DNA of 32,640 nucleotides from CAZEVY01 sp964515555 (GTDB lineage Bacteria > Acidobacteriota > Terriglobia > Bryobacterales > Bryobacteraceae): NCBI GenBank assembly GCA_964515555.1, contig CAZEVY010000057.1, positions 1 to 32,640 on the forward strand, read 5' to 3'. The notes under the pieces were generated by a model. That model had not been told where the DNA came from. It worked only from the letters and a program-made list of their open reading frames with translations, and did not search any database. Position 1 is the first letter of the stretch; the number at the start of each line of letters is the position of its first letter. Of this stretch, positions 7,740 through 15,780 are shown piece after piece. A program made the translations under genes and the position numbers.

Positions 7740-9080
7740 CTACAGATTCACTTCCTGCGACTCGTCGAACACCGCCGGCGACAACTGAATCCCGCCGACC
7801 CGTAGCCTCTCCAACACCGCCGGACGCACACCCGTCCCGCGAAAGCGCCCCTGCACTTTGCCCGCGTCGTTGACGCCGGTGCGCTCGAAGACGAACACCT
7901 CCTGCATCTCGACGTGGTCGTCGCGGACGCCAGTCACCTCGGCGATGCTGACGATCTTGCGCGACCCGTCCGAGAGCCGCGCCACCTGCACGACGATGCG
8001 AATGGCGCTGGCGAGCTGCTGAAGCACGACGCGGGTGGGAATCTCCAGGTCGGCCATCAGCACCATCGCCTGTAGGCGCGAGAAGGCGTCGCGCGGCGAA
8101 TTCGCGTGCACCGTGCTCATCGACCCCTCGACGCCGGCGTTCATCGCCTGCAACATGTCGAGCGCCTCCGGGCCGCGGCACTCGCCCACGATGATACGGT
8201 CGGGCCGCATGCGCAACGCCGTGCGCACCAGCTGGCGCTGGTTGATGCCGCCTTCCTTGTTGAGATTCGGCGGGCGCGTCTCGAACTTCACGAGATGCCG
8301 CTGCTGAAGCTGGAGCTCGGCGGTGTCCTCGATGGTGACGATGCGCTCCTCCTCGGGAATGAATCGAGAGAGTGCGTTCAGCATGGTGGTCTTGCCGGAG
8401 CCGGTGCCGCCCGAGACCAGCACGGTGGCCTTGGCCTCAACCACTGCCGCGAGGAACTTCAGCATCCCCGGCATCAGCGTGCGGTTGGCGGTCATCTCGT
8501 CGGAGGTGATTACGTGGCGGCCGAAGCGGCGGATGGAGAGCGCGGGCCCGTCGAGCGCCAGCGGTGGAATGATGGCGTTGACGCGCGAGCCGTCCATCAG
8601 CCGCGCGTCGACGATCGGGTTGGCCTCGTCGATGCGGCGCCCCACCTGCGAGACGATCTTCTCGATGATGTGCATCAGGTGCGCGTTGTCCTTGAAGCGC
8701 ACGCCCGTGAGCGCCAGCTTGCCGCCGCGCTCGATGTAGACCTTCTGCGGGCCGTTGACGAGGATGTCGGAAATGGTCGGCTCCTTGAGCAGCGGCTCGA
8801 GCGGGCCGAGTCCCAGCACCTCGTCGAGCACCTCCTCGACGATGCGGTTCTGCTCGGCGGTGGTCATCGGCACGCGCTCGTCTTCGAGCAGTCGCTCGAC
8901 CACGCGGCCGATCTCGGCGCGCACGCGGTCCTTGGGAATCGACGACACCCGCTCCAGGTTCAGCACGCCGATCAGCTTGCGGTGGATTTCCGACTTGAGC
9001 GCGAACATCCGGTCGGATGGCCGCGCCGGCGCTGGTCCCGATGTGGAGGGGCGCGGCGCCGGACGATAATTGCTGCCCAC
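7740..9080 (-). CDS. cpaF: CpaF/TadA-type secretion ATPase
   Basis: This is a hexameric P-loop ATPase of the type II/IV secretion superfamily, CpaF (TadA) branch, which powers Tad/Flp pilus assembly or related secretion from the cytoplasmic face. Counted from the chosen start, Walker A GGTGSGKT is near residue 224-231. The Asp box (TIEDTAELQL), Walker B region (RPDRIIVGECRG) and His box (STVHANSPRD) follow. The N-terminal helical domain includes RIVEEVLDEVLGLGPLEPLL, typical of CpaF. I chose GTG at 9080 because AAGGAG lies four bases ahead of it; an in-frame ATG at 9110 would add ten residues and run into the divergent gene. No TadB/TadC, pilin or secretin genes are in the window, so it stands alone here. 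Confidence 0.9.
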   Translation of the reverse strand: MGSNYRPAPRPSTSGPAPARPSDRMFALKSEIHRKLIGVLNLERVSSIPKDRVRAEIGRVVERLLEDERVPMTTAEQNRIVEEVLDEVLGLGPLEPLLKEPTISDILVNGPQKVYIERGGKLALTGVRFKDNAHLMHIIEKIVSQVGRRIDEANPIVDARLMDGSRVNAIIPPLALDGPALSIRRFGRHVITSDEMTANRTLMPGMLKFLAAVVEAKATVLVSGGTGSGKTTMLNALSRFIPEEERIVTIEDTAELQLQQRHLVKFETRPPNLNKEGGINQRQLVRTALRMRPDRIIVGECRGPEALDMLQAMNAGVEGSMSTVHANSPRDAFSRLQAMVLMADLEIPTRVVLQQLASAIRIVVQVARLSDGSRKIVSIAEVTGVRDDHVEMQEVFVFERTGVNDAGKVQGRFRGTGVRPAVLERLRVGGIQLSPAVFDESQEVNL

Positions 9081-9109
9081 GTTGCTCCTTGCGATAATCG
9101 CTCTGTCCA

Positions 9110-9991
9110 TTGTACGGGCCGCCGAATCGACGTGAGTTCCTCGCCGCCACGGCGCTGATGCAGGCGCCGCCGCGACGGCCCAGCGTGGTGTTGCTCGTCG
9201 GCCCCTGGTCGGCGGACACGGCCGCTTCGCTCGAAGGGTCTGTCCGGTTCACTCGCTACTACGCCGCCAATCCCGAGACCGCGCCCGCGCGCGCGTCGAT
9301 TCTCACCGGCCGCTTCCCACACGCCTGCGGCGTGATCCGCGACGGACAGACGCTCGCGGGGTCCGAAGCGACGATCGCCTCCGCGCTGAGCGCCGCCGGG
9401 TACAGCGACAACCCGGCGCGGCCTCCCTACGTGACGATCGCCGCCGGCGAGCGGGCGGTGGCGGGGGCGCTCACCCGGTTCCGCGGCGCATCCGATGCGA
9501 TTGTCGCGCTGACCTCCGACTTCGGCGCGCGAGGCGGCGAGCCGTTCGAGGATTCGGCGCACGGCACGCTCTCGATCCGCTACCCCGGCGTGCTCAAGCC
9601 CGGCGACAACGACGCGCTGATCTCGGGAGTCGACCTGGCGCCCACGCTGCTGGCGCTCTGCGGTCTGCCGGTTCCGCCGCCGATGCAGGGCCGCGACCTC
9701 TCGAGACTGCTGCGCGGGCGCGGCGAGACACCGCCGTCGCTGTTCTCGTATGGACGGCTGGGGACGGCGCGCGAGTGGCGCATGATCGTGCGCGGGTACG
9801 ACAAGCTCGTGGTCGACCGCGAGAGCCGCGTCACGCATCTCTACAATCTCGCCGACGATCCCGCCGAGTCGCGCAACCTCGCCGGCGAACCGTCGGCCGA
9901 GCTGAAGCGCGACGAATTGCGCGCCTTGCTCGCCGACTGGCGCAAGCGCATCGCCGACGGGATCGACGCCTCGGGCCTAAAGAAGCGCTGA
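9110..9991 (+). CDS. Compact sulfatase-like protein lacking the catalytic residues
   Basis: The 293-residue product aligns by eye to the alkaline phosphatase/sulfatase superfamily but is far shorter than the usual 450-550. It keeps ASILTGRFPHACGV after the position of the sulfatase signature, the TSDFG strand, a LSIRYPGVLKPG block, DLAPTLLALCGLPVP and a C-terminal YNLADDPAESRNL. The formylglycine position (C/S-x-P-x-R) reads T57-A-P-A-R61. The N-terminal Asp-Asp metal site is replaced by LLVGPWS, and the middle with the GKWH-type residues is missing. The N-terminus carries NRREFLAATAL, a short Tat-like motif. The TTG start lies only 29 bases from the divergent cpaF start; ATG 9158 is an alternative. 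It is likely a pseudo-enzyme or a decaying gene. Confidence 0.7.
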   Translation: MYGPPNRREFLAATALMQAPPRRPSVVLLVGPWSADTAASLEGSVRFTRYYAANPETAPARASILTGRFPHACGVIRDGQTLAGSEATIASALSAAGYSDNPARPPYVTIAAGERAVAGALTRFRGASDAIVALTSDFGARGGEPFEDSAHGTLSIRYPGVLKPGDNDALISGVDLAPTLLALCGLPVPPPMQGRDLSRLLRGRGETPPSLFSYGRLGTAREWRMIVRGYDKLVVDRESRVTHLYNLADDPAESRNLAGEPSAELKRDELRALLADWRKRIADGIDASGLKKR

Positions 9992-10012
9992 CCGCTACAA
10001 TAAAGATTCCCC

Positions 10013-11212
10013 ATGGCCGAAGCCGCGATTGTCGTCCCGCGAGAATCCACAGCCGCCGGCCTGGCGCGGCGCGACAGCGTCGTCATTCTCGTATTGCTGA
10101 GCGTGGCGCACTTCGGCGTCGACTTGTATTCGGCGGCTCTCGGCGCGCTGCACCCGGTCCTGGCGGCGAAATTCGGCCTTTCGCTCACGCAGGCGGGCAT
10201 CCTCGGCGGGACGATGGTGTTCTCGTCGTCGATGATGCAGCCCGTCTACGGCTATCTCTCCGACCGCTACGCGTCGCGCCTGTTCACGGTGCTCGCGCCG
10301 GCGACGGCGGCCCTGTGCATTTCTGCGCTCGGACTGGCGCCGGGATTTCCGTGGCTGGTGGCGCTGGTCGCGCTGGGCGGGGTGGGCGTGGCGGCGTTCC
10401 ATCCGCAGGCTTCGGCGAGCGCGTCGCGCACGTCGCGCACGCGGCGCGGGCGCTGGATGTCGATCTTCATCAGCGCCGGACTATTGGGATTCGCCGCGGG
10501 GCCGGTGTATTTCTCGGCCGTCGTGCTGCGGCTGGGCCTGGATCGCATGCTGTGGGCGGCGATACCGGGAGTGGCGATTTCGGCGGTGCTGTATTTCCGG
10601 CTGGGCGGGCCGGGCGCGGTCGCGTCGGGTTCCGGGTCGCGATTCGAGTGGCGAGCGCTCGCGCCTGTGTGGCGGCCGCTGGCGATTCTGTATTTTCTGG
10701 TGTTTATTCGCTCGGTGGTGCAGGTGACTTTCAACCAATTCCTCCCGCTATACCTGCACCGGGAGCGCGGATTCCCGGTCGCCGAGGCCAGCGTCGCGCT
10801 CTCTATCTTTCTGGCTGCGGGCGCCGTCGGCGGCTTTCTCGGCGGTAATCTTGCCGACCGGTTTGGCGGGCGGCGCGTGATCCTGTATTCGATGTTGGGC
10901 GCGGTTCCCTTTCTGGCGGGGTTTTTCCTTCTGTCCGGAGGATGGGCCATCCTCTCGCTGGCCGCCGGCGGTCTCATGCTGGTGCTCACGAATCCGATCA
11001 ATATCGTCATGGCGCAGGAGCTCGCGCCGGGTAGCTCGGGCACGGTATCGGCGCTGATGATGGGATTCGCCTGGGGCGCGGCCGGATTCCTCTTCATTCC
11101 TCTCACGGGCTGGGCGTCGGACCACCTCTCGCTGCACCAGGTGCTCGGCGTTCTCGCGGCGACTCCTCTCATCGGGTGGGCGCTCGCCTGGAAGCTGCCC
11201 GGGGCGCGTTGA
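10013..11212 (+). CDS. MFS transporter, fosmidomycin-resistance (Fsr)-like
   Basis: This is a 399-residue inner-membrane protein of the major facilitator superfamily with about twelve hydrophobic segments. The first is SVVILVLLSVAHFGVDLYS, and the loop 2-3 signature reads PVYGYLSDRYASRL. A second-half counterpart is GGNLADRFGGRRVI. The HFGVDLYSAALGALHPVLA stretch and overall pattern match the Fsr-type subfamily, exporters linked to fosmidomycin resistance, but the true substrate cannot be read from sequence. The ATG has only a weak upstream Shine-Dalgarno. Its stop codon overlaps the ATG of queC by one base (TGATG), which suggests it is the first gene of a long coupled operon. Preference for a drug rather than a metabolite is unproven. 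Confidence 0.85.
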   Translation: MAEAAIVVPRESTAAGLARRDSVVILVLLSVAHFGVDLYSAALGALHPVLAAKFGLSLTQAGILGGTMVFSSSMMQPVYGYLSDRYASRLFTVLAPATAALCISALGLAPGFPWLVALVALGGVGVAAFHPQASASASRTSRTRRGRWMSIFISAGLLGFAAGPVYFSAVVLRLGLDRMLWAAIPGVAISAVLYFRLGGPGAVASGSGSRFEWRALAPVWRPLAILYFLVFIRSVVQVTFNQFLPLYLHRERGFPVAEASVALSIFLAAGAVGGFLGGNLADRFGGRRVILYSMLGAVPFLAGFFLLSGGWAILSLAAGGLMLVLTNPINIVMAQELAPGSSGTVSALMMGFAWGAAGFLFIPLTGWASDHLSLHQVLGVLAATPLIGWALAWKLPGAR

Positions 11213-11892
11213 TGGCGAACGCCGTCTGCCTGGTGAGCGGCGGACTCGATTCGGCGACGTCGTTGGCGGTCGCGCGCCGCGAGGGTTTCGCCTGCCACGC
11301 ATTGACGTTCGACTACGGGCAGCGGCATCGCGTCGAGATCGAGGCGGCGCGTCGCGTGGCGGCGCAGCTCGGCGCGGTGCGCCACGAGATCCTAGGCATC
11401 GACCTCGGTGCCTTCGGCGGTTCGGCCCTGACCGGCGCGATCGAGGTGCCAAAGAATCGCGACGAATCGGAGATGTCGAGCGGAATCCCCGTGACCTATG
11501 TCCCCGCGCGCAACACGATCTTCCTTTCGTTCGCCATGGCGTGGGCCGAGACTCTCGGCGCGAGCGACATCTATCTCGGCGTGAACGCAGTCGACTACTC
11601 GGGTTATCCCGACTGCCGGCCCGAGTACCTGGAAGCCTTCGAGCGCATGGCGAACCTGGCGACGAGAGCCGGAGTCGAGGGCGCGCGGATGCGCCTGCAC
11701 GCACCGCTGATTCGGCTGTCGAAGGCGGAAATTGTCCGGCTCGGCGCGGAGCTCGGAGTCGACTTCTCTCTCACGCACAGTTGCTACGACCCCGAAGGCG
11801 GGCGCGCGTGCGGCGCCTGCGATTCATGCCTGCTGCGGAAGCGCGGCTTCGCCGAGGCGGGCATCGCCGATCCGTTGAGCTACGCCGCATGA
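11212..11892 (+). CDS. queC: 7-cyano-7-deazaguanine (preQ0) synthase QueC
   Basis: QueC converts 7-carboxy-7-deazaguanine and ammonia to preQ0 using ATP, a step in queuosine synthesis. The 226-residue product opens with the PP-loop motif SGGLDS, followed by FDYGQRH, VPARNTIFLS and GVNAVDYSGYPDCRPE. The C-terminal zinc site is C191, C200, C203 and C206 (CYDP...ACGACDSC). I chose the ATG that overlaps the stop of the upstream MFS gene by one base; a GTG-type extension twelve codons longer would lie inside that gene. queE follows after 13 bases. No queD, folE or queF is in the window. Confidence 0.97.
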   Translation: MANAVCLVSGGLDSATSLAVARREGFACHALTFDYGQRHRVEIEAARRVAAQLGAVRHEILGIDLGAFGGSALTGAIEVPKNRDESEMSSGIPVTYVPARNTIFLSFAMAWAETLGASDIYLGVNAVDYSGYPDCRPEYLEAFERMANLATRAGVEGARMRLHAPLIRLSKAEIVRLGAELGVDFSLTHSCYDPEGGRACGACDSCLLRKRGFAEAGIADPLSYAA

Positions 11893-11905
11893 GGATCGCC
11901 GGCCC

Positions 11906-12586
11906 GTGAGAATCGCAGAAATGTTCCGCTCGATTCAGGGCGAAGGCATGCTCGCGGGCGTGCCATCGGTGTTCGTGCGCACCAGCGGCTGCAACCTGCG
12001 CTGCACCTGGTGCGACACGCCGTACACGTCGTGGTCGCCGGAGGGCGATGAGAGGAGCGTCGAGGAGATCGCCGTGTATGTTCGCGAGAACGCGACCGGG
12101 CACGTGGTGGTCACCGGCGGCGAGCCGATGATCGCGCCGGAGATCGGGGGCCTGACGGAGCGCCTGGCGGCCCTGGGACAGCACATCACCATCGAGACGG
12201 CGGGCACGGTCATTGCGCCGGTGCGATGCGACCTGATGAGCATCTCTCCGAAGCTCGCCAATTCGACGCCGCACGAGCGCGAGGGCGGCCGCTGGGCGGC
12301 GATGCACGACCGGCTGCGGATCGGCCACGATACATTGCGCGACTTGATGAGGTATTCGTATCAATTAAAGTTCGTGGTGATGTCGCCGGATGACATGCCT
12401 GAGATCCTCGCGCTGGTCGACTCGCTGGAAGCGGCGCGCGATCGCGTTGTGCTGATGCCCGAGGGGACCGACGCGGAGACCCTGGGCGAGCGCGGGCGCT
12501 GGATCGCCGGGATCTGCGTGCGCGAGGGCTTCCGGTTCAGCTCGCGGCTCCACATCGAGCTGTGGGGCAACCGGAGGGGCGTGTAG
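11906..12586 (+). CDS. queE: 7-carboxy-7-deazaguanine synthase QueE
   Basis: QueE is a radical SAM enzyme that contracts 6-carboxytetrahydropterin to 7-carboxy-7-deazaguanine, the substrate of QueC. The 226-residue protein starts with the family block RIAEMFRSIQGEG. It carries the 4Fe-4S motif C29-x3-C33-x2-C36 in SGCNLRCTWCDTPY, the TGGEPM SAM-binding strand, and ISPKLANSTP. The C-terminal part (YQLKFVVMSPDD, VVLMPEGTD) is typical. The start is GTG; an ATG a few bases upstream, overlapping the queC stop, is out of frame. Its stop overlaps the GTG of addB by one base. Together with queC it covers two consecutive steps of preQ0 synthesis. Confidence 0.97.
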   Translation: MRIAEMFRSIQGEGMLAGVPSVFVRTSGCNLRCTWCDTPYTSWSPEGDERSVEEIAVYVRENATGHVVVTGGEPMIAPEIGGLTERLAALGQHITIETAGTVIAPVRCDLMSISPKLANSTPHEREGGRWAAMHDRLRIGHDTLRDLMRYSYQLKFVVMSPDDMPEILALVDSLEAARDRVVLMPEGTDAETLGERGRWIAGICVREGFRFSSRLHIELWGNRRGV

Positions 12587-15500
12587 TGCGGCGCCTGATC
12601 GAATCGCCCGGCAACGCCGGCGCGATCGCCGCGGCGCGCGACTTTCTCGAATCGCTCCCGCACGGCGAGGAAGCGTTGCTGCTGGCGCCGACGCGCGGCG
12701 CTGCCGACGAGCTGCTGCGGGCGGGCCCGTCGTTCGGTGTGCATCGCATGACGCCCGTGCGCCTCGCGGGCGATCTCGCCCGTCCGGCGATGGCCGAACG
12801 CAACCTGGCACCGGCGACGCCGCTGAGCCTCGAAGCCGTGGCCGCGCGCGTGGTCGACATCTGCCGCAAGGAGAAGCGGCTCTCTTATTTTCTGCCGGTG
12901 CTCGACACGCCAGGTTTTCCGCGCGCGCTCACGCGAACGCTCACAGACCTCCGGCTTCACGGCGTCGAGCATGGCGCGCTGAGCGCCTCGGGCGCATCCG
13001 GCCCCGACCTGGTGTGTCTCGCCGAGCTGTTCCACGCGCAGCTGGCCGAACACAGCTTGGCCGACCTGGCAACTGTGCTCCGGCTCGCAACCGAGGCCGC
13101 GCCGGAAGCGACGCCGCGGCCGCTGGTGCTGCTCGACGTCGACGTCGCATCGCCGGCGCACGAGCTGTTTCTCACCGCGGTAGCCGCGCGGGCGCCGTCG
13201 GTGATGGCCACCGTGATCGCGGGCGACTCCGATGGCCGCGCGCGATGGGAGCGGATTCTCGGCGTCGCCGCCCGACCCATCGAGGAGAACGATGGCGGCT
13301 CGCTCAGGCGAGTGCGGCGGCATTTGTTCGCCGCCAGCGCGCCGGAGGCTCTGGAGCGCGACGCCACAGTCGACCTCTTTTCACAACCCGGCGAGGGTCT
13401 TGAATGCGTCGAGATCGCGCGGCGCCTGCGCGAGCTGGCGCGAGGCGGGCTGGTCTTCGACCGCGCGGCCATTCTCCTTCGCGACCCGGAGCGATATCTT
13501 CCGCTGGTCGAAGAGGCGCTGCGGCGCGCGGGAATCCCGGGGCACTTCACGCGATCGGCGGCGCGGCCCGATCCGGCGGGTCGGGCCTTTCTCGCGCTGC
13601 TGGCTTGCGCGCGCGAGGGCTGCTCGGCGACGGGATTCGCCGAGTACCTGTCGCTGGGGCAGGCCCCGGCGCTCGACCCCGAGGGCGCGCCGGTCCGATC
13701 GGAACCCGAGTGGGCCGCTCCCGACGACGACGCACTGCCCGATCCCGGCGACGCCGTCGCGCCGGCCGCGCGGGGGGAGACGCCCCTCGTACTGCCGTAC
13801 CGTTGGGAGCGCCTGATGGTCGACGCGGCCGTGGTCGGAGGCCGCGACCGGTGGGCGCGCCGTTTGCGCGGACTGGAAACCGAGTGCCGCATCCAGCTCG
13901 CCGGCGAGGAAGACGACGCCCATCGCGCGCGCCTGGAGCGCAAGCTCGAACAGCTCGACCGCCTGCAGCGCTTCGCTCTGCCCATCGTCGAAATGCTGGC
14001 GGCGCTGCCGAAGCGCGCGGCCTGGAGCGAGTGGATCGACGCGCTGACCGAACTCGCCCTCACGGCCCTGCGCGACCCCGATGGCGTGCTGGCGACCCTC
14101 AACGAGCTGTGGCCGATGCGCGACGTCGGCCCCGCGGGCCTGGACGAAATCGCCGGCGCGCTCGGCGACCGTCTGCGGTTTCTGCGCCGCGAGCCGCCCG
14201 GAACGCGGTACGGCCGCGTCTTCGTCGGCTCCATCGAGGACGCGCGCGGCCGCAGTTTCGAGGCCGTGTTTCTTCCCGGTCTCGCCGAGGGGCTGTTCCC
14301 GCGCAAGGTGGTGGAGGACCCCCTGCTGCTCGACGAGCAGCGCGCGCGCGTCTCGCCCGCGTTGGCGCGCCGCGACGACCGTGTCACGCGCGAGCGGCTG
14401 CTGCTCCGCATCGCCGGCGCGGCCGCCTCGCGGCTGGTGGTCTCCTATCCGAGGCTCGACGTCTCGCAGGGCCGCCCGCGCGTGCCGTCGTTCTACGCGC
14501 TGGAGATCGTCCGGGCCGCGGAGGGCCGCCTGCCCGACTTGCGCGAGTTCGAGCGGCGCGCGTCGGCCGGTGCGCCCGCGCGCCTGGGCTGGCCCGCACC
14601 GCGCGACGAGGGACAGGCTATCGACGCCGCCGAGTACGATCTCGCCCTGCTGGACCGCGTCCTGCGCGATAAGGCAGCGCCGGCCGGATCGGCCCGGTAT
14701 CTCATGGAGGTGAATCCGCACCTGGGCCGGTCGCTGCGCGCGCGCTGGAAGCGCTGGAGCCGCAAGTGGTCGGACGCCGACGGCGTGGTCGACCCGGGCG
14801 AGGCGGCGCTTGCCGCGCTCGTCCAGCATCGTATGGCGGAGCGGCCGTACTCGGCATCGTCGCTCGAGAGGTTCTCCGCCTGTCCCTACCAGTTCCTGCT
14901 GCACGCGATTCACCGGTTGCACCCGCGCGAAGAGTCGGTCGCGCTGGAGCAGATGGACCCGCGCACGCGCGGCGAGATCTTTCATGCGGCGCAGCGCGAG
15001 GTGTTCCAGGCGCTCGAGCGGGAGGGGCTGCTGGAGTTCGTCGGCGCGCAACTGGAGGCGGTCCTCGATCTCGCCGATCGCGCGCTGGACCGGGTCGCGG
15101 CCGATTACCGCGAGAAGCTGGCCCCGGCCATCGCGCGAGTGTGGAAGAGCGAGGTCGACGACGTGCGCGTCGACCTGCGCGGCTGGCTGCGCGAGATCGC
15201 CAACCGCCGGGGAGGATGGATTCCCTATCGCTTCGAGTTCGGCTTCGGACTCGGCGGGCGCTCGCGCGACGGCGCGCACGACCCGCGCAGCGTTCCGCAG
15301 GAGGCGGGAATCGGCCGGGCGCGGCTGCGCGGCTCGGTCGACCTGGTGGAGCGCGCGGCGGACGGAACGCTGCGTGTCACCGATCATAAAACGGGGCGCG
15401 CGCCCGAGCGTCTGCCGGCGAACATCGGCGGCGGCGCGTTTCTTCAGCCGGCACTGTACGGTATGGCGGTGGAGGCTCTGCTCGGCGCACCAGTCGAATC

Positions 15501-15780
15501 AGGGCGGCTATGGTATTGCACCCAGCGTGGCGGCTATCGCGAAGTTCCGGTGGCGCTCGAAAAGGCGCGCCCGATCGCTCTCGAGGCGCTGCGGTTGATC
15601 GACGAGGAGATCGCCGCGGGATTTCTGCCGGCTGCGCCGCGCCTCGATCGCGCCACCGGCGCCGAGGCCTGCGACTATTGCGATTTCCGCGCGGTCTGCG
15701 GGCCGTATGAGTGCGAGCGCAGCGCGCGGAAGCCGAAGTCGCGCCTGGAAAATCTCACGACGCTGCGGAACCTTTCATGA
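12586..15780 (+). CDS. addB: AddB-type helicase-nuclease subunit with PD-(D/E)XK and Fe-S domain
   Basis: This is the nuclease subunit partner of AddA in double-strand-break end resection (RecBCD-equivalent). The 1064-residue protein has a C-terminal PD-(D/E)XK nuclease with D919 in GSVDLVE and D933-x-K935 in TDHKTG. C766 (FSACPYQF) with C1029, C1032 and C1038 gives the C...C-x2-C-x5-C iron-sulfur staple of AddB. The N-terminus, where AddB of Bacillus has a Walker A, reads ESPGNAGAIAAAR and has no GKT, so ATP hydrolysis by this subunit is unlikely; RexB-type proteins also lack it. The start is GTG, overlapping the queE stop by one base, with GGAGG eight bases ahead. Its stop overlaps the addA start (ATGA). 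Confidence 0.9.
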   Translation: MRRLIESPGNAGAIAAARDFLESLPHGEEALLLAPTRGAADELLRAGPSFGVHRMTPVRLAGDLARPAMAERNLAPATPLSLEAVAARVVDICRKEKRLSYFLPVLDTPGFPRALTRTLTDLRLHGVEHGALSASGASGPDLVCLAELFHAQLAEHSLADLATVLRLATEAAPEATPRPLVLLDVDVASPAHELFLTAVAARAPSVMATVIAGDSDGRARWERILGVAARPIEENDGGSLRRVRRHLFAASAPEALERDATVDLFSQPGEGLECVEIARRLRELARGGLVFDRAAILLRDPERYLPLVEEALRRAGIPGHFTRSAARPDPAGRAFLALLACAREGCSATGFAEYLSLGQAPALDPEGAPVRSEPEWAAPDDDALPDPGDAVAPAARGETPLVLPYRWERLMVDAAVVGGRDRWARRLRGLETECRIQLAGEEDDAHRARLERKLEQLDRLQRFALPIVEMLAALPKRAAWSEWIDALTELALTALRDPDGVLATLNELWPMRDVGPAGLDEIAGALGDRLRFLRREPPGTRYGRVFVGSIEDARGRSFEAVFLPGLAEGLFPRKVVEDPLLLDEQRARVSPALARRDDRVTRERLLLRIAGAAASRLVVSYPRLDVSQGRPRVPSFYALEIVRAAEGRLPDLREFERRASAGAPARLGWPAPRDEGQAIDAAEYDLALLDRVLRDKAAPAGSARYLMEVNPHLGRSLRARWKRWSRKWSDADGVVDPGEAALAALVQHRMAERPYSASSLERFSACPYQFLLHAIHRLHPREESVALEQMDPRTRGEIFHAAQREVFQALEREGLLEFVGAQLEAVLDLADRALDRVAADYREKLAPAIARVWKSEVDDVRVDLRGWLREIANRRGGWIPYRFEFGFGLGGRSRDGAHDPRSVPQEAGIGRARLRGSVDLVERAADGTLRVTDHKTGRAPERLPANIGGGAFLQPALYGMAVEALLGAPVESGRLWYCTQRGGYREVPVALEKARPIALEALRLIDEEIAAGFLPAAPRLDRATGAEACDYCDFRAVCGPYECERSARKPKSRLENLTTLRNLS

